64,000 nt of DNA from an uncultured Lachnospiraceae bacterium (GTDB lineage Bacteria; Bacillota; Clostridia; Lachnospirales; Lachnospiraceae). This document shows, one piece after another, positions 54,336 through 63,574 of this stretch. How positions within the stretch are numbered: the first letter of the stretch is position 1; every line of letters begins with the position of its first letter. The position numbers and the translations under genes were made by a program. The notes beneath the pieces were generated by a model that saw only the letters and a program-made list of their open reading frames with translations, did not search any database and was not told where the DNA came from. The stretch covers positions 62,001-126,000 of the forward strand of contig CANOEC010000006.1 in assembly GCA_947564735.1 (NCBI GenBank), written 5' to 3'.

Positions 54336-56518
54336 TTCTGCCCATCCGTCCTCTCAAATGTCGTCACAAGGACGCGTCCATCCTGCCAAGTCAAGGCAGA
54401 CTCATCCGACAGAATATAATATCCCCCGCCGTCCGCAGGCTGAATCACCCATTGCACCTGCATTGCCGGATTGTCTTCATAATACATGTTCATCGCATCA
54501 TCCATATAGCTCACCGGCATGTCCGCCCCGCCAGACACTGCCAATACCTCACCGGTATCCGCAAAACGGAAGGTAGAAACACCGTCATCGGTCCTGACAA
54601 GAATCTGCTGTTCCCGACCGGACGTTTTCTCCTCCGTCCCTATAATTCCCTCGTTCTGTACCAAGGCATGCGTCTCGTCCAAATACGGCGAAATCAAATG
54701 ATACTGCGATACCGCCGCCACATCTCCCATATAGCTCCACGCACGGTTCCTGCCGTAAAACTGCTCCCTGGCGTCCGGTCCGTCATCCAGTCCGATGGTA
54801 CGTTTGAACAGATTCGTCCGAGAAAATGCCGCCACCAGAACCATCAGCACGGCGCACGCGAAAAACGGCAGTAACTGGCTCTTCACCTGCTGCCCTGCAA
54901 ACATCTTTCCCTCTTCTTTTCGTTCCCTGCAATGCTGCACAAAGGCATCCGTCCCACGCGCCAAGTCCAGATACCCCTTCACCGCATACGGAATCATTAC
55001 AACAAAATAAGGAAGCGTATAAGAACTGCTGGACTCCCAGAACAGATGGAACAAATAGCCCCCTAAGAATATGACCGGGCCAATCAGCTCATAGATGTTC
55101 CTGCTTTTACGCCGTATAAACAGATACAGCAGGATGCCAATCCAGATGAGCGTCTGTATATAGTTGAACACAACAGACAGCAGGATTCTGCCGTTTCCGT
55201 TAATCATGCTCTGTGCCCAAGCCGGTACGGTAACCGCCGAACTTCTGTTATCGCTAATCTGCATCCCGACAAAGCTGGGGTCGTTCCATTGGAACGCCGT
55301 TTTTGACGCGAAAAAGGGAAGCGCCTCGTCCAGCGGATTTTCAGCCATCCGCTTCAGTATTTTCCTGATGTCCGCAACGGATGCCTCCGTAATCTTCGCC
55401 GCATCATAATGATATCTTTCAAAAATTGTGGCGATATATCCGCTGTATGTGCCGGGTGCAAAGTCCGAATCCTGCAAGCCCATGACTATCCACGACACCA
55501 TCACCTCGCCCTCCGGCATTTCATAGCCGGATAAATGCTCCACATAGCGGTCTGTCGCCTGTTTACATCCAGAAATACCAAATAGAATCAGTATGATAAA
55601 AACAACAGATTTTATTTTATCCTTTTTATTTGTGACAATAGTGTCATAAATCAGAAAGCAAACCATTGCAACTGCATAAATCAGACAGTTTGTCTTTAAG
55701 ACCGTTGCCACACCTATGGCAAAAGCCGCTATCACCATGTAACGGTATTTCCTTGTCTCCAGATACTTTACCATCATATAGAACGCGCCCATGGAACATG
55801 CCATGCCAATCAGAATGCCATACAGATATGTGATATAGAAGGAAAATGGAATCCACAGCATCAATCCGATGCAGACAGCCGGCTCAATCCTTTTATCCTC
55901 TCTCCAAATCCACCCTGCCAGTCTGGTCAGAAAGAAGTAAATCAGCACAACCGCCGCCGCGTTAATAAGCTGAAACCCAACATAATTATCCATGCCAAAC
56001 ACAAATGTCCAGAGATAATAAAACAGTACAATCCCCGACTGGAACGGATAGCGGAACAGATAGCCGCCTTCCGCAAAAGATGAAAAATTCTGCTCCCTCC
56101 ACTGCATCGCTATCGTATAAACCTTCACCGGGTCGGACGCCGGAACAAGCTGTGTTGTCAGAATCCACAGACACCCGGCGGCAAACCATACCGGAAGCAG
56201 CGCTTTCAATATCCTGCCGGGATTGTTCATAAGCGCAGCATATTTTGGATAACGCGCAGTCATTCGTCCGTGAAGCTTTTTAAGAAGCAATAACACCAAA
56301 AAAAAGCACACAAAAGAAACGAGATGCCGGAGCGGATAATCCCGTATATTCAATGTCTTTTCTATAAATGCTCCGTTCGCATCCGTACCCACACCGATAA
56401 AACTGGTGCTAAATATGCTGTGAAGGAACAAAACAAATACCGCCACCCCTACCATCAGGCGTATTGCCGCATTGATGATAAGGTCAAACGTATCTTTTGC
56501 TCTATGCGATGTCATCAT
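54320..56518 (-). CDS. GT-C (family 39-like) membrane glycosyltransferase candidate
   Basis: 732 residues with about eleven helices. Motif LVPASDPVKVYTIAMQW after an early helix has the Asp expected near the first outside loop of GT39/GT83-like enzymes. The following YPFQSGIVLFYYLWTFVFG and helix pattern match that class. The last ~160 residues form an outside domain with a ricin-like QxW feel (MNMYYEDNPAMQVQWVIQPA and later QKWLLD), which could bind sugars. GGGAGAGACC precedes the ATG. It would use a polyprenyl-phosphate sugar outside the membrane. Confidence 0.75.
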   Translation of the reverse strand: MMTSHRAKDTFDLIINAAIRLMVGVAVFVLFLHSIFSTSFIGVGTDANGAFIEKTLNIRDYPLRHLVSFVCFFLVLLLLKKLHGRMTARYPKYAALMNNPGRILKALLPVWFAAGCLWILTTQLVPASDPVKVYTIAMQWREQNFSSFAEGGYLFRYPFQSGIVLFYYLWTFVFGMDNYVGFQLINAAAVVLIYFFLTRLAGWIWREDKRIEPAVCIGLMLWIPFSFYITYLYGILIGMACSMGAFYMMVKYLETRKYRYMVIAAFAIGVATVLKTNCLIYAVAMVCFLIYDTIVTNKKDKIKSVVFIILILFGISGCKQATDRYVEHLSGYEMPEGEVMVSWIVMGLQDSDFAPGTYSGYIATIFERYHYDAAKITEASVADIRKILKRMAENPLDEALPFFASKTAFQWNDPSFVGMQISDNRSSAVTVPAWAQSMINGNGRILLSVVFNYIQTLIWIGILLYLFIRRKSRNIYELIGPVIFLGGYLFHLFWESSSSYTLPYFVVMIPYAVKGYLDLARGTDAFVQHCRERKEEGKMFAGQQVKSQLLPFFACAVLMVLVAAFSRTNLFKRTIGLDDGPDAREQFYGRNRAWSYMGDVAAVSQYHLISPYLDETHALVQNEGIIGTEEKTSGREQQILVRTDDGVSTFRFADTGEVLAVSGGADMPVSYMDDAMNMYYEDNPAMQVQWVIQPADGGGYYILSDESALTWQDGRVLVTTFERTDGQKWLLD

Positions 56519-56594
56519 GGTCTCTCCCGGATTTTTTTACCTAATATACCTACTATAGCATATCCACAAATGCTGTAATCCTATATCATTTCAG

Positions 56595-56642
56595 CAAGAA
56601 TTACGAAGTAATTCTTGTAACGCAAGCCGCTGGGCTTGCGTT
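56595..56642. repeat. Pair of perfect hairpins in the leader of the GT-C gene
   Basis: CAAGAATTAC/GTAATTCTTG (10-bp stem, loop GAA) followed directly by AACGCAAGCC/GGCTTGCGTT (10-bp stem, four-base loop). On the minus strand the first loop reads TTC, as in the multi-hairpin family, but the sequence is otherwise unrelated. The rest of 56519-56792 shows no gene. Confidence 0.7.
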
Positions 56643-56643
56643 T

Positions 56644-56652
56644 AGTATAGCA
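56644..56652 (-). promoter_or_regulatory. Candidate extended -10 of the GT-C operon
   Basis: Minus-strand TGCTATACT directly abuts the hairpin pair, so transcription would start inside the first stem. No clear -35 is present. Confidence 0.35.
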
Positions 56653-56792
56653 TAAACAACTCAAGTTTGCCATATACGGAATGTGAATCCGCAGAAAGTC
56701 CGTAGAAAGACTGTAACGGTGTAATGGTTGCACAAATTGATACAAAAGACTGCACTGTTACAAGAGACTCGCGCAAACAGCGCAACAATCCC

Positions 56793-57851
56793 TTACCCTG
56801 CCTGCCGCCTGTACAGATAATTGCCGCATATCACCACGCTGCCCACAAGCAAAAGAAAATAGAAACTGATTCCGCGCGTCACATATAATGACGGCATCAA
56901 ATATCCGCCTGTAAAAACCGTACTGAAAACGCTCCGGTACATCAGTTCCGTGATGCCCTGCGCGCCCGGAACCGGAAGCATGTCAACGGCAATATAAACC
57001 GACGCCTGCAAAAGCGCAACTGTCAACACATCTGCCCCTTCCAGTGAAAAGCCCCGATAGATAATAAACGTCAACACAAACACGCTGCATCTTTGCAGGA
57101 ACGTAAACAGACATACGTTGCATACCTTACCCTTATGAGCCGCCAGAAAATGCACCGCATCCTGATACCCGTCCACAAATTTTTCTATGTTATCCCTTCT
57201 TGTAGCCGAGTTCTTGAACACCCGCAGCTTTACGAGCAGCTTTTCCGCCCTTACAATTACGCCTTTCATCCAGCCCGGTGCGAACATCACCGCCAGCAGA
57301 ATCACCACTAACAGCAAATTCAAAAAAAGTCCCAGCAGAAACAGCAAAAAATAATCCTTTAAGTAGGTTTTGAGCGGTTGATGCCAGAAAACAAGCATCG
57401 CAATGCCAATCAGCACCAGAACAAACTTATAGATTAACGCCACCGTCATTAACACCACAGAGGATTCCGAAAGACTGTTTTTATCTTTGCTCATGTAATA
57501 TAGCTGCATCGGCTGTCCGCCCGTTGCCGAAGGCGTGATGCCGGAATAGAAAAACCCAATAAAAGAATAGGATATACAGCGCAGCAGTCCGCTCTTCCCG
57601 TTCATGGAACGCAACAGATACCAAATCATGATTCCCTCTGCACTGACGAAAAACAACGCCGTAAAAAGCGCAAGAAGAAGCGCTGCCGGCGAAAGCCTTC
57701 CAAGCGCGTCACGAATCTGTCCCACATCCTGTCCATGGAAAACCGTATAGAAGGACAGCCCCATGACAGCGAGAAAAAAAGCCCCCTCCAAGACTCTTTT
57801 TCTGCCGTCACGAATTTTGATACCGCTTCCCCGGTTTGCACTAACGTCCAT
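56793..57851 (-). CDS. UPF0104 / lysylphosphatidylglycerol synthase-like membrane protein (flippase-like)
   Basis: 352 residues, about eight helices. Family marks: AEGIMIWYLLRSM, the GFFYSGITPSATGGQPMQLYYM signature, SEAV-like helix four, and VDMLPVPGAQGITELMYRSVF. Members of this group (MprF N-terminal part, AglD, YbhN) are proposed lipid flippases or lipid-linked sugar transporters. It starts within the 3' end of the papain-like gene (11-base overlap) and ends its operon. Confidence 0.85.
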   Translation of the reverse strand: MDVSANRGSGIKIRDGRKRVLEGAFFLAVMGLSFYTVFHGQDVGQIRDALGRLSPAALLLALFTALFFVSAEGIMIWYLLRSMNGKSGLLRCISYSFIGFFYSGITPSATGGQPMQLYYMSKDKNSLSESSVVLMTVALIYKFVLVLIGIAMLVFWHQPLKTYLKDYFLLFLLGLFLNLLLVVILLAVMFAPGWMKGVIVRAEKLLVKLRVFKNSATRRDNIEKFVDGYQDAVHFLAAHKGKVCNVCLFTFLQRCSVFVLTFIIYRGFSLEGADVLTVALLQASVYIAVDMLPVPGAQGITELMYRSVFSTVFTGGYLMPSLYVTRGISFYFLLLVGSVVICGNYLYRRQAG

Positions 57852-58425
57852 ATGCCGCTACCATCCTTTGCCGTCTGCTTTCCATCACACCGCCCCTTGT
57901 CCGATACACAAATTCCGCCAGACTGCCCTCGTAGATAACTCTTTTATCCGGGTAGCAATAAAAGTCCTTCGGAGTCACAAGCGAGAAATGCTTCTTTGAG
58001 ATGCAAATCCCATGCTCCTCCAAAAGCCGCGCAATATAGGAAGAGCAGGTGTACTGGTTTTTCCAGTAAAAGGGGATGCCGCACGCGATAAAGGGCAGTC
58101 CCGGCACCGCATAGTGATAGTGCCGACGCCTTACATAATCTTTCTTAAGCTGTTCGCAGATCTCCTCCTTCTGCTGCCTGCTGCATGTCAGCTCGCAGAC
58201 CATATAGTCCGCCGTCGGAAACGCCCGCAGTATTTTGCGCGCATCTTCCCGCTCGAACCCTGCAAAAAACGGAATCTGCGGATTTCTCCTGCCAAAGCTG
58301 TACGCCTCCTTAAGTTCTTCATCCATTGAAATCACTACATGGATATATTTTTGTCTTAGAAACCGGCGGATAAGCGCCGCGAACAGACCCGGCGTATCCA
58401 CCAGCGCAATATAAATGTGCTCCAT
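57841..58425 (-). CDS. YiiX/YebB-like permuted NlpC/P60 (papain-fold) protein
   Basis: 194 residues from the Met preceded by AAGAGGG. No signal peptide or membrane helix. H29 in YIHVVIS and C127 in QYTCSSYIARLLEEHG match the permuted His-then-Cys order of the YiiX/YebB group of NlpC/P60 enzymes. Such proteins are proposed to act on lipids or peptides at the membrane; none is known in glycan assembly to me. It sits between a GT2 gene and a flippase-like gene and overlaps the latter, so a coupled role is likely. Confidence 0.68.
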   Translation of the reverse strand: MEHIYIALVDTPGLFAALIRRFLRQKYIHVVISMDEELKEAYSFGRRNPQIPFFAGFEREDARKILRAFPTADYMVCELTCSRQQKEEICEQLKKDYVRRRHYHYAVPGLPFIACGIPFYWKNQYTCSSYIARLLEEHGICISKKHFSLVTPKDFYCYPDKRVIYEGSLAEFVYRTRGGVMESRRQRMVAAYGR

Positions 58426-58441
58426 CGTGTTCACCCTCTTT

Positions 58442-59512
58442 TCACTGGAACTGATAAATTTTACGCGCGGCACGGTAGCCTCCCTTTGTAAGCATTCCTC
58501 CCAATTTGCCCGGCAGGTACGTCAGACCGCTCAAGGTCGTATACTTTAACCGAAAATAAAGGCGTGCATTATCTTCTCTTACCTGCTCCCATAGCCGCTT
58601 CCTTTTTCCATAGGCTTCCTGCGAATTGATTAACAATAAATGGATTGAGGAAATCGCCATCATAATCGAGATATTACGGCACATATATTCCGCCAGCTTC
58701 GGATAGACCTCCTTGACCTCATTTAAATCAACACATTTGGAGACGATTTCCGTCACCTTAATCTGCTGGTCGATACGGCTCATCAGAACCTTTTCATTGA
58801 CCGACTGATCCTCCCTGCCGATGTAATAATGATACAAATCAATATCCATGTAATAAATCTTTCTTACATAAGGCAGTGGTTTGTATGCAAAAATATTGTC
58901 CACATAAAAGGTGTGCTCTGGCAGGACAACCCCCGCCTGCCGCAGCACATCCGTCCGGAACATCAGCGCATGCATAATCAGATACTGAGATGTCCGGAAC
59001 CTGCCGATATCGTTCCAGTCACACATTTCTTCCAGCGGAAAAACATTGCGGTAATGCATCGTATGCGACGTGCCCTCGTCCAGATGATCATAAAGGTAAT
59101 TAAAGACAAACATATCCGGCAGCTCTCCTGCCAGTCCTGCCTCTTTCATATGACAAAATCTCTTTACCCTGCCAAGAAGCTTCGCATAAGCGCTTTCGTC
59201 AAACCAGTCATCCGAATCCACCACTTTAAAATAGACTCCCCGCGCCAACTCCAGTCCCTTGTTGACGCCGGAACCGTGCCCGCCGTTCGGTTTATGCACG
59301 GCTTTTACAATATCCGGATAACGCTTCTCATAATCGTCCGCAATCTGCGCCGTCCCATCCGCGGAGCCGTCATTGATGATAATAATTTCCACGTCCTCTC
59401 CTCCGGGAAGAAGCGAATCGATACAACGCTTCATATAATCCTGCGAATTGTAGCAGGGAACCGCAAATGTAATATATTTCCTCTGTTTCGTCTCTCGTTT
59501 TGTTTGCTGCAT
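58442..59512 (-). CDS. Family 2 glycosyltransferase
   Basis: 356 residues. GT-A domain with ITFAVPCYNSQDYM, IIINDGSADGT, HKPNGGHGSGVNKGLE and DXD in VVDSDDW; acceptor region with FYVDNIFAYK. C-terminal ~80 residues are helical and basic (KLGGMLTKGGYRAARK) and may touch the membrane. GGAGGTACAAT precedes the ATG. First gene of the GT2-YiiX-flippase unit, with a long, structured leader. Confidence 0.9.
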   Translation of the reverse strand: MQQTKRETKQRKYITFAVPCYNSQDYMKRCIDSLLPGGEDVEIIIINDGSADGTAQIADDYEKRYPDIVKAVHKPNGGHGSGVNKGLELARGVYFKVVDSDDWFDESAYAKLLGRVKRFCHMKEAGLAGELPDMFVFNYLYDHLDEGTSHTMHYRNVFPLEEMCDWNDIGRFRTSQYLIMHALMFRTDVLRQAGVVLPEHTFYVDNIFAYKPLPYVRKIYYMDIDLYHYYIGREDQSVNEKVLMSRIDQQIKVTEIVSKCVDLNEVKEVYPKLAEYMCRNISIMMAISSIHLLLINSQEAYGKRKRLWEQVREDNARLYFRLKYTTLSGLTYLPGKLGGMLTKGGYRAARKIYQFQ

Positions 59513-59591
59513 ATTGTACCTCCGTTATTACATTGTTTTCTTCCATAAGGTCCGCGCGCTGGACTTTCCGGTATTTTGTTATGTATTTTTC

Positions 59592-59640
59592 TTTTCACGA
59601 TTCGCGTGTCAAATGATGCTCTGCACCTTTTGACACTGAA
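59592..59640. repeat. Inverted repeat in the GT2 leader
   Basis: GATTC-x2-GTGTCAAA pairs with TTTTGACAC-x-GAATC across about 15 bases. The right half (GCACCTTTTGACAC followed by GAATCC) recurs at about 8464-8485 without its partner. Confidence 0.5.
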
Positions 59641-59760
59641 TCCTTTTAATTATCATAACGAATGAAACCGTGGTTTTTCTTCAACAAAATATTAAGCCTT
59701 TCTTAAAATAACCTTATATTATTCTGATGAAATGTCCCGTCTATCAGCATAGCATTGTAA

Positions 59761-59788
59761 CCTTACGATAGGATTACAGTAAGATTAC
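59761..59788 (-). promoter_or_regulatory. Three direct repeats with 11-base period, candidate response-regulator box
   Basis: On the minus strand GTAATC (59783-59788), GTAATC (59772-59777) and GTAAGG (59761-59766) recur every 11 bases, one helical turn, a spacing used by OmpR/PhoB-type regulators. They lie about 250 bases before the GT2 gene at 58442-59512. No certain -10 follows. The rest of 59513-59979 holds the leader inverted repeat and a terminator. Confidence 0.35.
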
Positions 59789-59833
59789 AATTTTGTAAGA
59801 AGCAGAAAATGCGGCGCAGATTGTGGCTTTCAA

Positions 59834-59905
59834 TAAAAAAACTCCAGAACATCCCAAAAAGATTACTCCACGCAAAAGTATCTTTTTGAAGATATTCTGA
59901 AGTTC
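59834..59905 (-). terminator. Terminator of the GDSL lipoprotein gene
   Basis: Minus-strand long stem: AACTTCAGAATATC pairs with GATGTTCTGGAGTT (one mismatch and wobble), with an inner AAAAAGAT/ATCTTTTT stem, followed by TTTTTTTATT. Confidence 0.8.
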
Positions 59906-59979
59906 CGTTTCAGATACATTTTCTATCTAATTGATTTCACTCGTTCTCTATATCTGTAATTCCATCCTGCTGCCCGATG

Positions 59980-60948
59980 CTAATTCCCCGAACCGTTCAT
60001 GCAGTCCAACACCGCTTTCGTCACATAATTCATCCCTTCCGGCGTATAGTGCACACCGTCCGACGTCAGTATATGCAGATTTTCCACCTCAATACCGCAA
60101 TGGTACAAGTCGATATAGGGAAGCCCCTTGTTATGCGCAATCTGCTCAATCCGCTTCGAGAAATCCTCCGCTGTCAGCCCGCCACGCGTAGTCAGGAGTA
60201 CAAACGGCTGGCTTTCCCCCCAGTCGCCTACCGGGTGCAGACCGCAGCAATAGACCTGCGCCATCGGATACTCGCTTGCCAGTTTATCCAGAATCAAAGT
60301 ATAGGCGTCGCTGAAATTATCAACCTTGCCTTCTTTCACCAGTCCGGTCCCGTCATTATCGCCAAGCGGCACGCCCTTTAATAAATCGTTAGTCCCCATA
60401 AAAACAATGATGATGTCCGGCATCTTTCCCTGACTGCCCGTAAGCAATGAAATTCTGTCCGTGCTGCATCCATACCTCACCTCCCCGGTTTCCAAGGAAT
60501 CCCCCGCGCAGGTACATCCGGCGCTGGAATTATTAGCGCACAGCTCCATCCCTGTAGCCGTCAACACCTTCATCCACCACGTTTCCGACACATCTGTCAG
60601 TTCTCCATTCATCGGGAAAAAATTCGTGCATTCATTTGGTATCCAACCCTCATAAGTGGACAGACTGTCTCCCAGAATCGACAGACTTAAACCTTGAAAC
60701 GACTTTTCATCTGTTTCCACACCGGTCTTTCCCGAAGTCTCTGCGGAATCTGATACATCTGTCGTTTTCTCTCCGTCTGGTTTTTCAGCTTCCTCCTGCG
60801 CTGCTCCTGCCCCTTCATTTACCCCACTGCCACTACTTGTCCCGCCTGCGCCGCATCCCATAATTCCGGCACATATCAGACAGATGCACAGCACGATACA
60901 CATCTGTTTTCTTCCCACCATTCTCTCAATCTGCCCCCGCATCCGCAC
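59980..60948 (-). CDS. SGNH/GDSL hydrolase lipoprotein
   Basis: 322 residues. Lipoprotein signal with lipobox AGIMGC and Cys32 as the acylated residue; a Gly/Ser/Glu-rich linker to ~85; then a complete GDSL domain: ILGDSLST with the nucleophile Ser, the GTND block III motif (MGTNDLL) and block V DGVHYTPEG with Asp and His. Predicted extracellular esterase, perhaps removing O-acyl groups from surface glycan. It is 20 bases downstream of gtrA and has a strong terminator behind it. Confidence 0.9.
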   Translation of the reverse strand: MRMRGQIERMVGRKQMCIVLCICLICAGIMGCGAGGTSSGSGVNEGAGAAQEEAEKPDGEKTTDVSDSAETSGKTGVETDEKSFQGLSLSILGDSLSTYEGWIPNECTNFFPMNGELTDVSETWWMKVLTATGMELCANNSSAGCTCAGDSLETGEVRYGCSTDRISLLTGSQGKMPDIIIVFMGTNDLLKGVPLGDNDGTGLVKEGKVDNFSDAYTLILDKLASEYPMAQVYCCGLHPVGDWGESQPFVLLTTRGGLTAEDFSKRIEQIAHNKGLPYIDLYHCGIEVENLHILTSDGVHYTPEGMNYVTKAVLDCMNGSGN

Positions 60949-60968
60949 TTCATCCTCCGTTTATGTCC

Positions 60969-61448
60969 TCAACTGTTTTCCTGTTCCTTTTTATGCCCAA
61001 TCTTACGGAACACAAATATTTTCTGCCCGAAGAAATTCATCACGATAAAAATGCACATGCCAAGCAGCATGGCAACATTATCAATCAGCGCCTGCGAGTA
61101 TGTCCTGCGCCCTAACGACAACAGATACGTCACGAAAGGCTGCGCCACACTGAAGGCAATCAGATAGCAGACGATAATATTGACCGCAAACCGCCACGGC
61201 AGCCATTTATCCTTACTTTCCACCTTAAAAGTCAACTTGCTGTTGGCATGGTAAGAGAACACACTGCCGATAAAATAGGATATCCCGCTGGACAGCCAGT
61301 AATTCATGTGAATCAGATTATAGAGCACCGCCATAATCACCCAGCCCATCAGCGTGTTAATAACGCCTACCATACCGAAGTGAATCACTTCCATGATAAA
61401 ATCTTTATATTGCTCATACAGCTGCTTTATTTTTTTCATTGAAACCAA
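60969..61448 (-). CDS. GtrA family membrane protein
   Basis: 159 residues from a TTG preceded by AAAGGTGTGA at five bases; an ATG nine bases further in (61439) is the alternative. Four helices with family marks FGMVGVINTLMGWVI, SYFIGSVFSYHANSKLTF and MNFFGQKIFVF. GtrA proteins are proposed to flip or help transfer undecaprenyl-phosphate sugars, the donor form GT-C enzymes use; several GT-C-like genes lie nearby. Confidence 0.92.
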   Translation of the reverse strand: MVSMKKIKQLYEQYKDFIMEVIHFGMVGVINTLMGWVIMAVLYNLIHMNYWLSSGISYFIGSVFSYHANSKLTFKVESKDKWLPWRFAVNIIVCYLIAFSVAQPFVTYLLSLGRRTYSQALIDNVAMLLGMCIFIVMNFFGQKIFVFRKIGHKKEQENS

Positions 61449-61677
61449 TCACACCTTTCTTACAACCCTCATTCTCGTTATCTTGCCAAATCCAGCCAAC
61501 TCTTATATAATACTATATCATAATTGTTTAAACGGACAGATATCATTCTGTGTCAACAAAAAAACAAGTAAAGACGATGGGCTTTCCTATATAGCAAGAA
61601 ATTAAGCAAGCCCGGAATCTATAGCCATACTTAACTATACACAATCCTATCACATTAATCAACAAGGGAGATTTTTT

Positions 61678-62085
61678 ATGCTGACTCTGAAAATACATCA
61701 CATCGGTTATCTGGTCAAAAAAATAAATGCGGCAATCCAGTCCTTTGAAATTCTGGGTTACCGCATTTTGCAAGAAACTATTTATGATGACATCCGCAAA
61801 GTAGACATTTGCTTTATGGAAAAGGACGGCTATTGTATTGAACTGGTTTCTCCAGTCTCAGAGGATTCCGTCGTTTATGGGCTGCTCAAAAAGTATAAAA
61901 ACAGTCCCTATCACATCTGTTACGAAACAAAAGATTTTGAAGCAGATTATCGGTTTCTTACCGCAAACGGCTTTATCGCCATCGACGAACCAACGCCCGC
62001 ACCGGCTCTGCAAAACAGGAACGTTGCATTTCTGACGAGTCCGTCCATGGGAATGATTGAACTTCTCGTCAGTTCTCCTTCCTGA
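61678..62085 (+). CDS. VOC superfamily protein (methylmalonyl-CoA epimerase / glyoxalase-like)
   Basis: 135 residues, GGGAGATTTTTT before the ATG. Two beta-alpha-beta3 modules with metal-ligand candidates in KIHHIGYLV, YCIELVSP, YHICYE and MIELLVS. This pattern matches glyoxalase_4 / methylmalonyl-CoA epimerase-like proteins found beside acyl carrier proteins in surface-glycan loci. It is on the opposite strand to its neighbours; the 3' end overlaps the convergent membrane-protein gene by 17 bases. Substrate unknown. The divergent gap 61449-61677 has several TATAAT-like boxes but no promoter I trust. Confidence 0.82.
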   Translation: MLTLKIHHIGYLVKKINAAIQSFEILGYRILQETIYDDIRKVDICFMEKDGYCIELVSPVSEDSVVYGLLKKYKNSPYHICYETKDFEADYRFLTANGFIAIDEPTPAPALQNRNVAFLTSPSMGMIELLVSSPS

Positions 62086-63574
62086 CCCACATGTCAATCG
62101 TACCGCATCTTTGCAAGGCAAAGTCCGACAAGTCAAGGCTCGGCTCATAACACCAGTGCCTGTCATCCCTATTATACATGACGATTACATCAATCTCTTC
62201 AAACGCCGCCTGTTCGTCCTCCCTTGGACCAAACGAGCGGTTAATTTTATGAAATTCTTCCTCCCAGTAAAACACCTCGTCATAGCCGTGCAGTCTGAAC
62301 CAATAATACATCGTCCGGTTTCCTTCCAGATTCGGGGCAAAGCAGGACAATACCTTCTTGTCCGTTCCCTGCACGATTTCGAGCGTGGATTCAAGCATCG
62401 CCCGAATACTTTCTCCCCTGTAGGTAAAATAGTCCGCTTCCCTAAGCATGACCCTGCCGTGCGCCGCCAGCATCAGAACCAGACATAGTACATACACGGC
62501 TCTGCGTTTACCGCTAAGCGGACGGAAATTCACACCGATCACCACAAAGAAAAATGCAAAACCAAATACGCAGGGCAAAATATACCTTTCTGCCAACGCA
62601 GTCTTGCTGTACGTAATACATTGCGGCAGGATAATCGACGCTGTCAATATAATTTCCCAAATCAGCTTCTTACTCTGCTCCCAGTAAGTAAACAAAATCA
62701 GCATCATTACAAAGCCGAATCTCATATACCATTTCAAATCAGCATGTACCGCTTCATGCCATATCTGGGCATACTGCTCCAAAGCGATTCCTTCATCCAG
62801 TCCCACATAGTCATAATTGTTTGTTCCGATTACGAAAACAATCAAAAACATCTCTACTGTAAAAATAATCCCGATTGCAAGCAGATAAGGCAGTCTGCGC
62901 CGCAGTGCCGCAAGCAGATTCCGGAACGTAAATCTTTCCTTCTGCAGCTCTGCATACAACACATACAATCCCACAAAGGGCAGTAACAAAATAAATGGTT
63001 CCTTATAAATTGACATCAGAAAAAGCACTGTCACGCTGCCATATGCATACCACACAGGACCGCCGTCCAGCCACTTTAGCAACAGATAAAATCCTATCGC
63101 AAACATCATGATACCGTAGGATTCCTGCGGACCTAATTTCCACCAGACCGCCGACTGATAACCGACCATAACCGTCAAGGCAAACAATGCCGCACATGCT
63201 TTGCCGCACTTCATCTGTCTTGCGCAGGCATATAACGCTACATGCGCTATAACAATCTCCGCTGCCTTTACAACTGATATTGCAGTCAGATTGATACCGA
63301 ACACTGCCGCCATCAGCACCCGGTTGATATAATAGAGTGGTCTGAAGCGCAACGTCAGATCATATCCTACGGCTTCTCTAAGACAATCCCACAAACTCCT
63401 GTCTTCCAGCGTCATCCAATCCACATATTTGGCAAATTCCCAATCGTCTACAAGGTGGAATCCACTCGTCAGAGTGCCTGTAAAGATGACAACACCAAAA
63501 ACCAAGACGGTAAAAAATCCCCATACACAAAATGTTTCTTTTGTTCTACTCATTTTCCGACTATCCGTTTCCAT
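62069..63574 (-). CDS. Polytopic GT-C-like membrane protein
   Basis: 501 residues, about eleven helices. After the first helix comes FHLVDDWEF, with the acidic pair expected at the catalytic site of GT-C enzymes; further on, WWKLGPQESYG and YKEPFILLLPF lie in conserved positions of this class. The last ~130 residues form an outside domain (VLSCFAPNLEGNRTMYYWFR). Its ATG overlaps the stop codon of the ACP gene (TAATG), so the two are translationally coupled. Confidence 0.72.
   Translation of the reverse strand: METDSRKMSRTKETFCVWGFFTVLVFGVVIFTGTLTSGFHLVDDWEFAKYVDWMTLEDRSLWDCLREAVGYDLTLRFRPLYYINRVLMAAVFGINLTAISVVKAAEIVIAHVALYACARQMKCGKACAALFALTVMVGYQSAVWWKLGPQESYGIMMFAIGFYLLLKWLDGGPVWYAYGSVTVLFLMSIYKEPFILLLPFVGLYVLYAELQKERFTFRNLLAALRRRLPYLLAIGIIFTVEMFLIVFVIGTNNYDYVGLDEGIALEQYAQIWHEAVHADLKWYMRFGFVMMLILFTYWEQSKKLIWEIILTASIILPQCITYSKTALAERYILPCVFGFAFFFVVIGVNFRPLSGKRRAVYVLCLVLMLAAHGRVMLREADYFTYRGESIRAMLESTLEIVQGTDKKVLSCFAPNLEGNRTMYYWFRLHGYDEVFYWEEEFHKINRSFGPREDEQAAFEEIDVIVMYNRDDRHWCYEPSLDLSDFALQRCGTIDMWVRKEN

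Noticed and set aside
63003-63209. Minus-strand 68-residue frame inside the GT-C-like gene
   Set aside because: Out of frame with a coherent polytopic protein; no signals.
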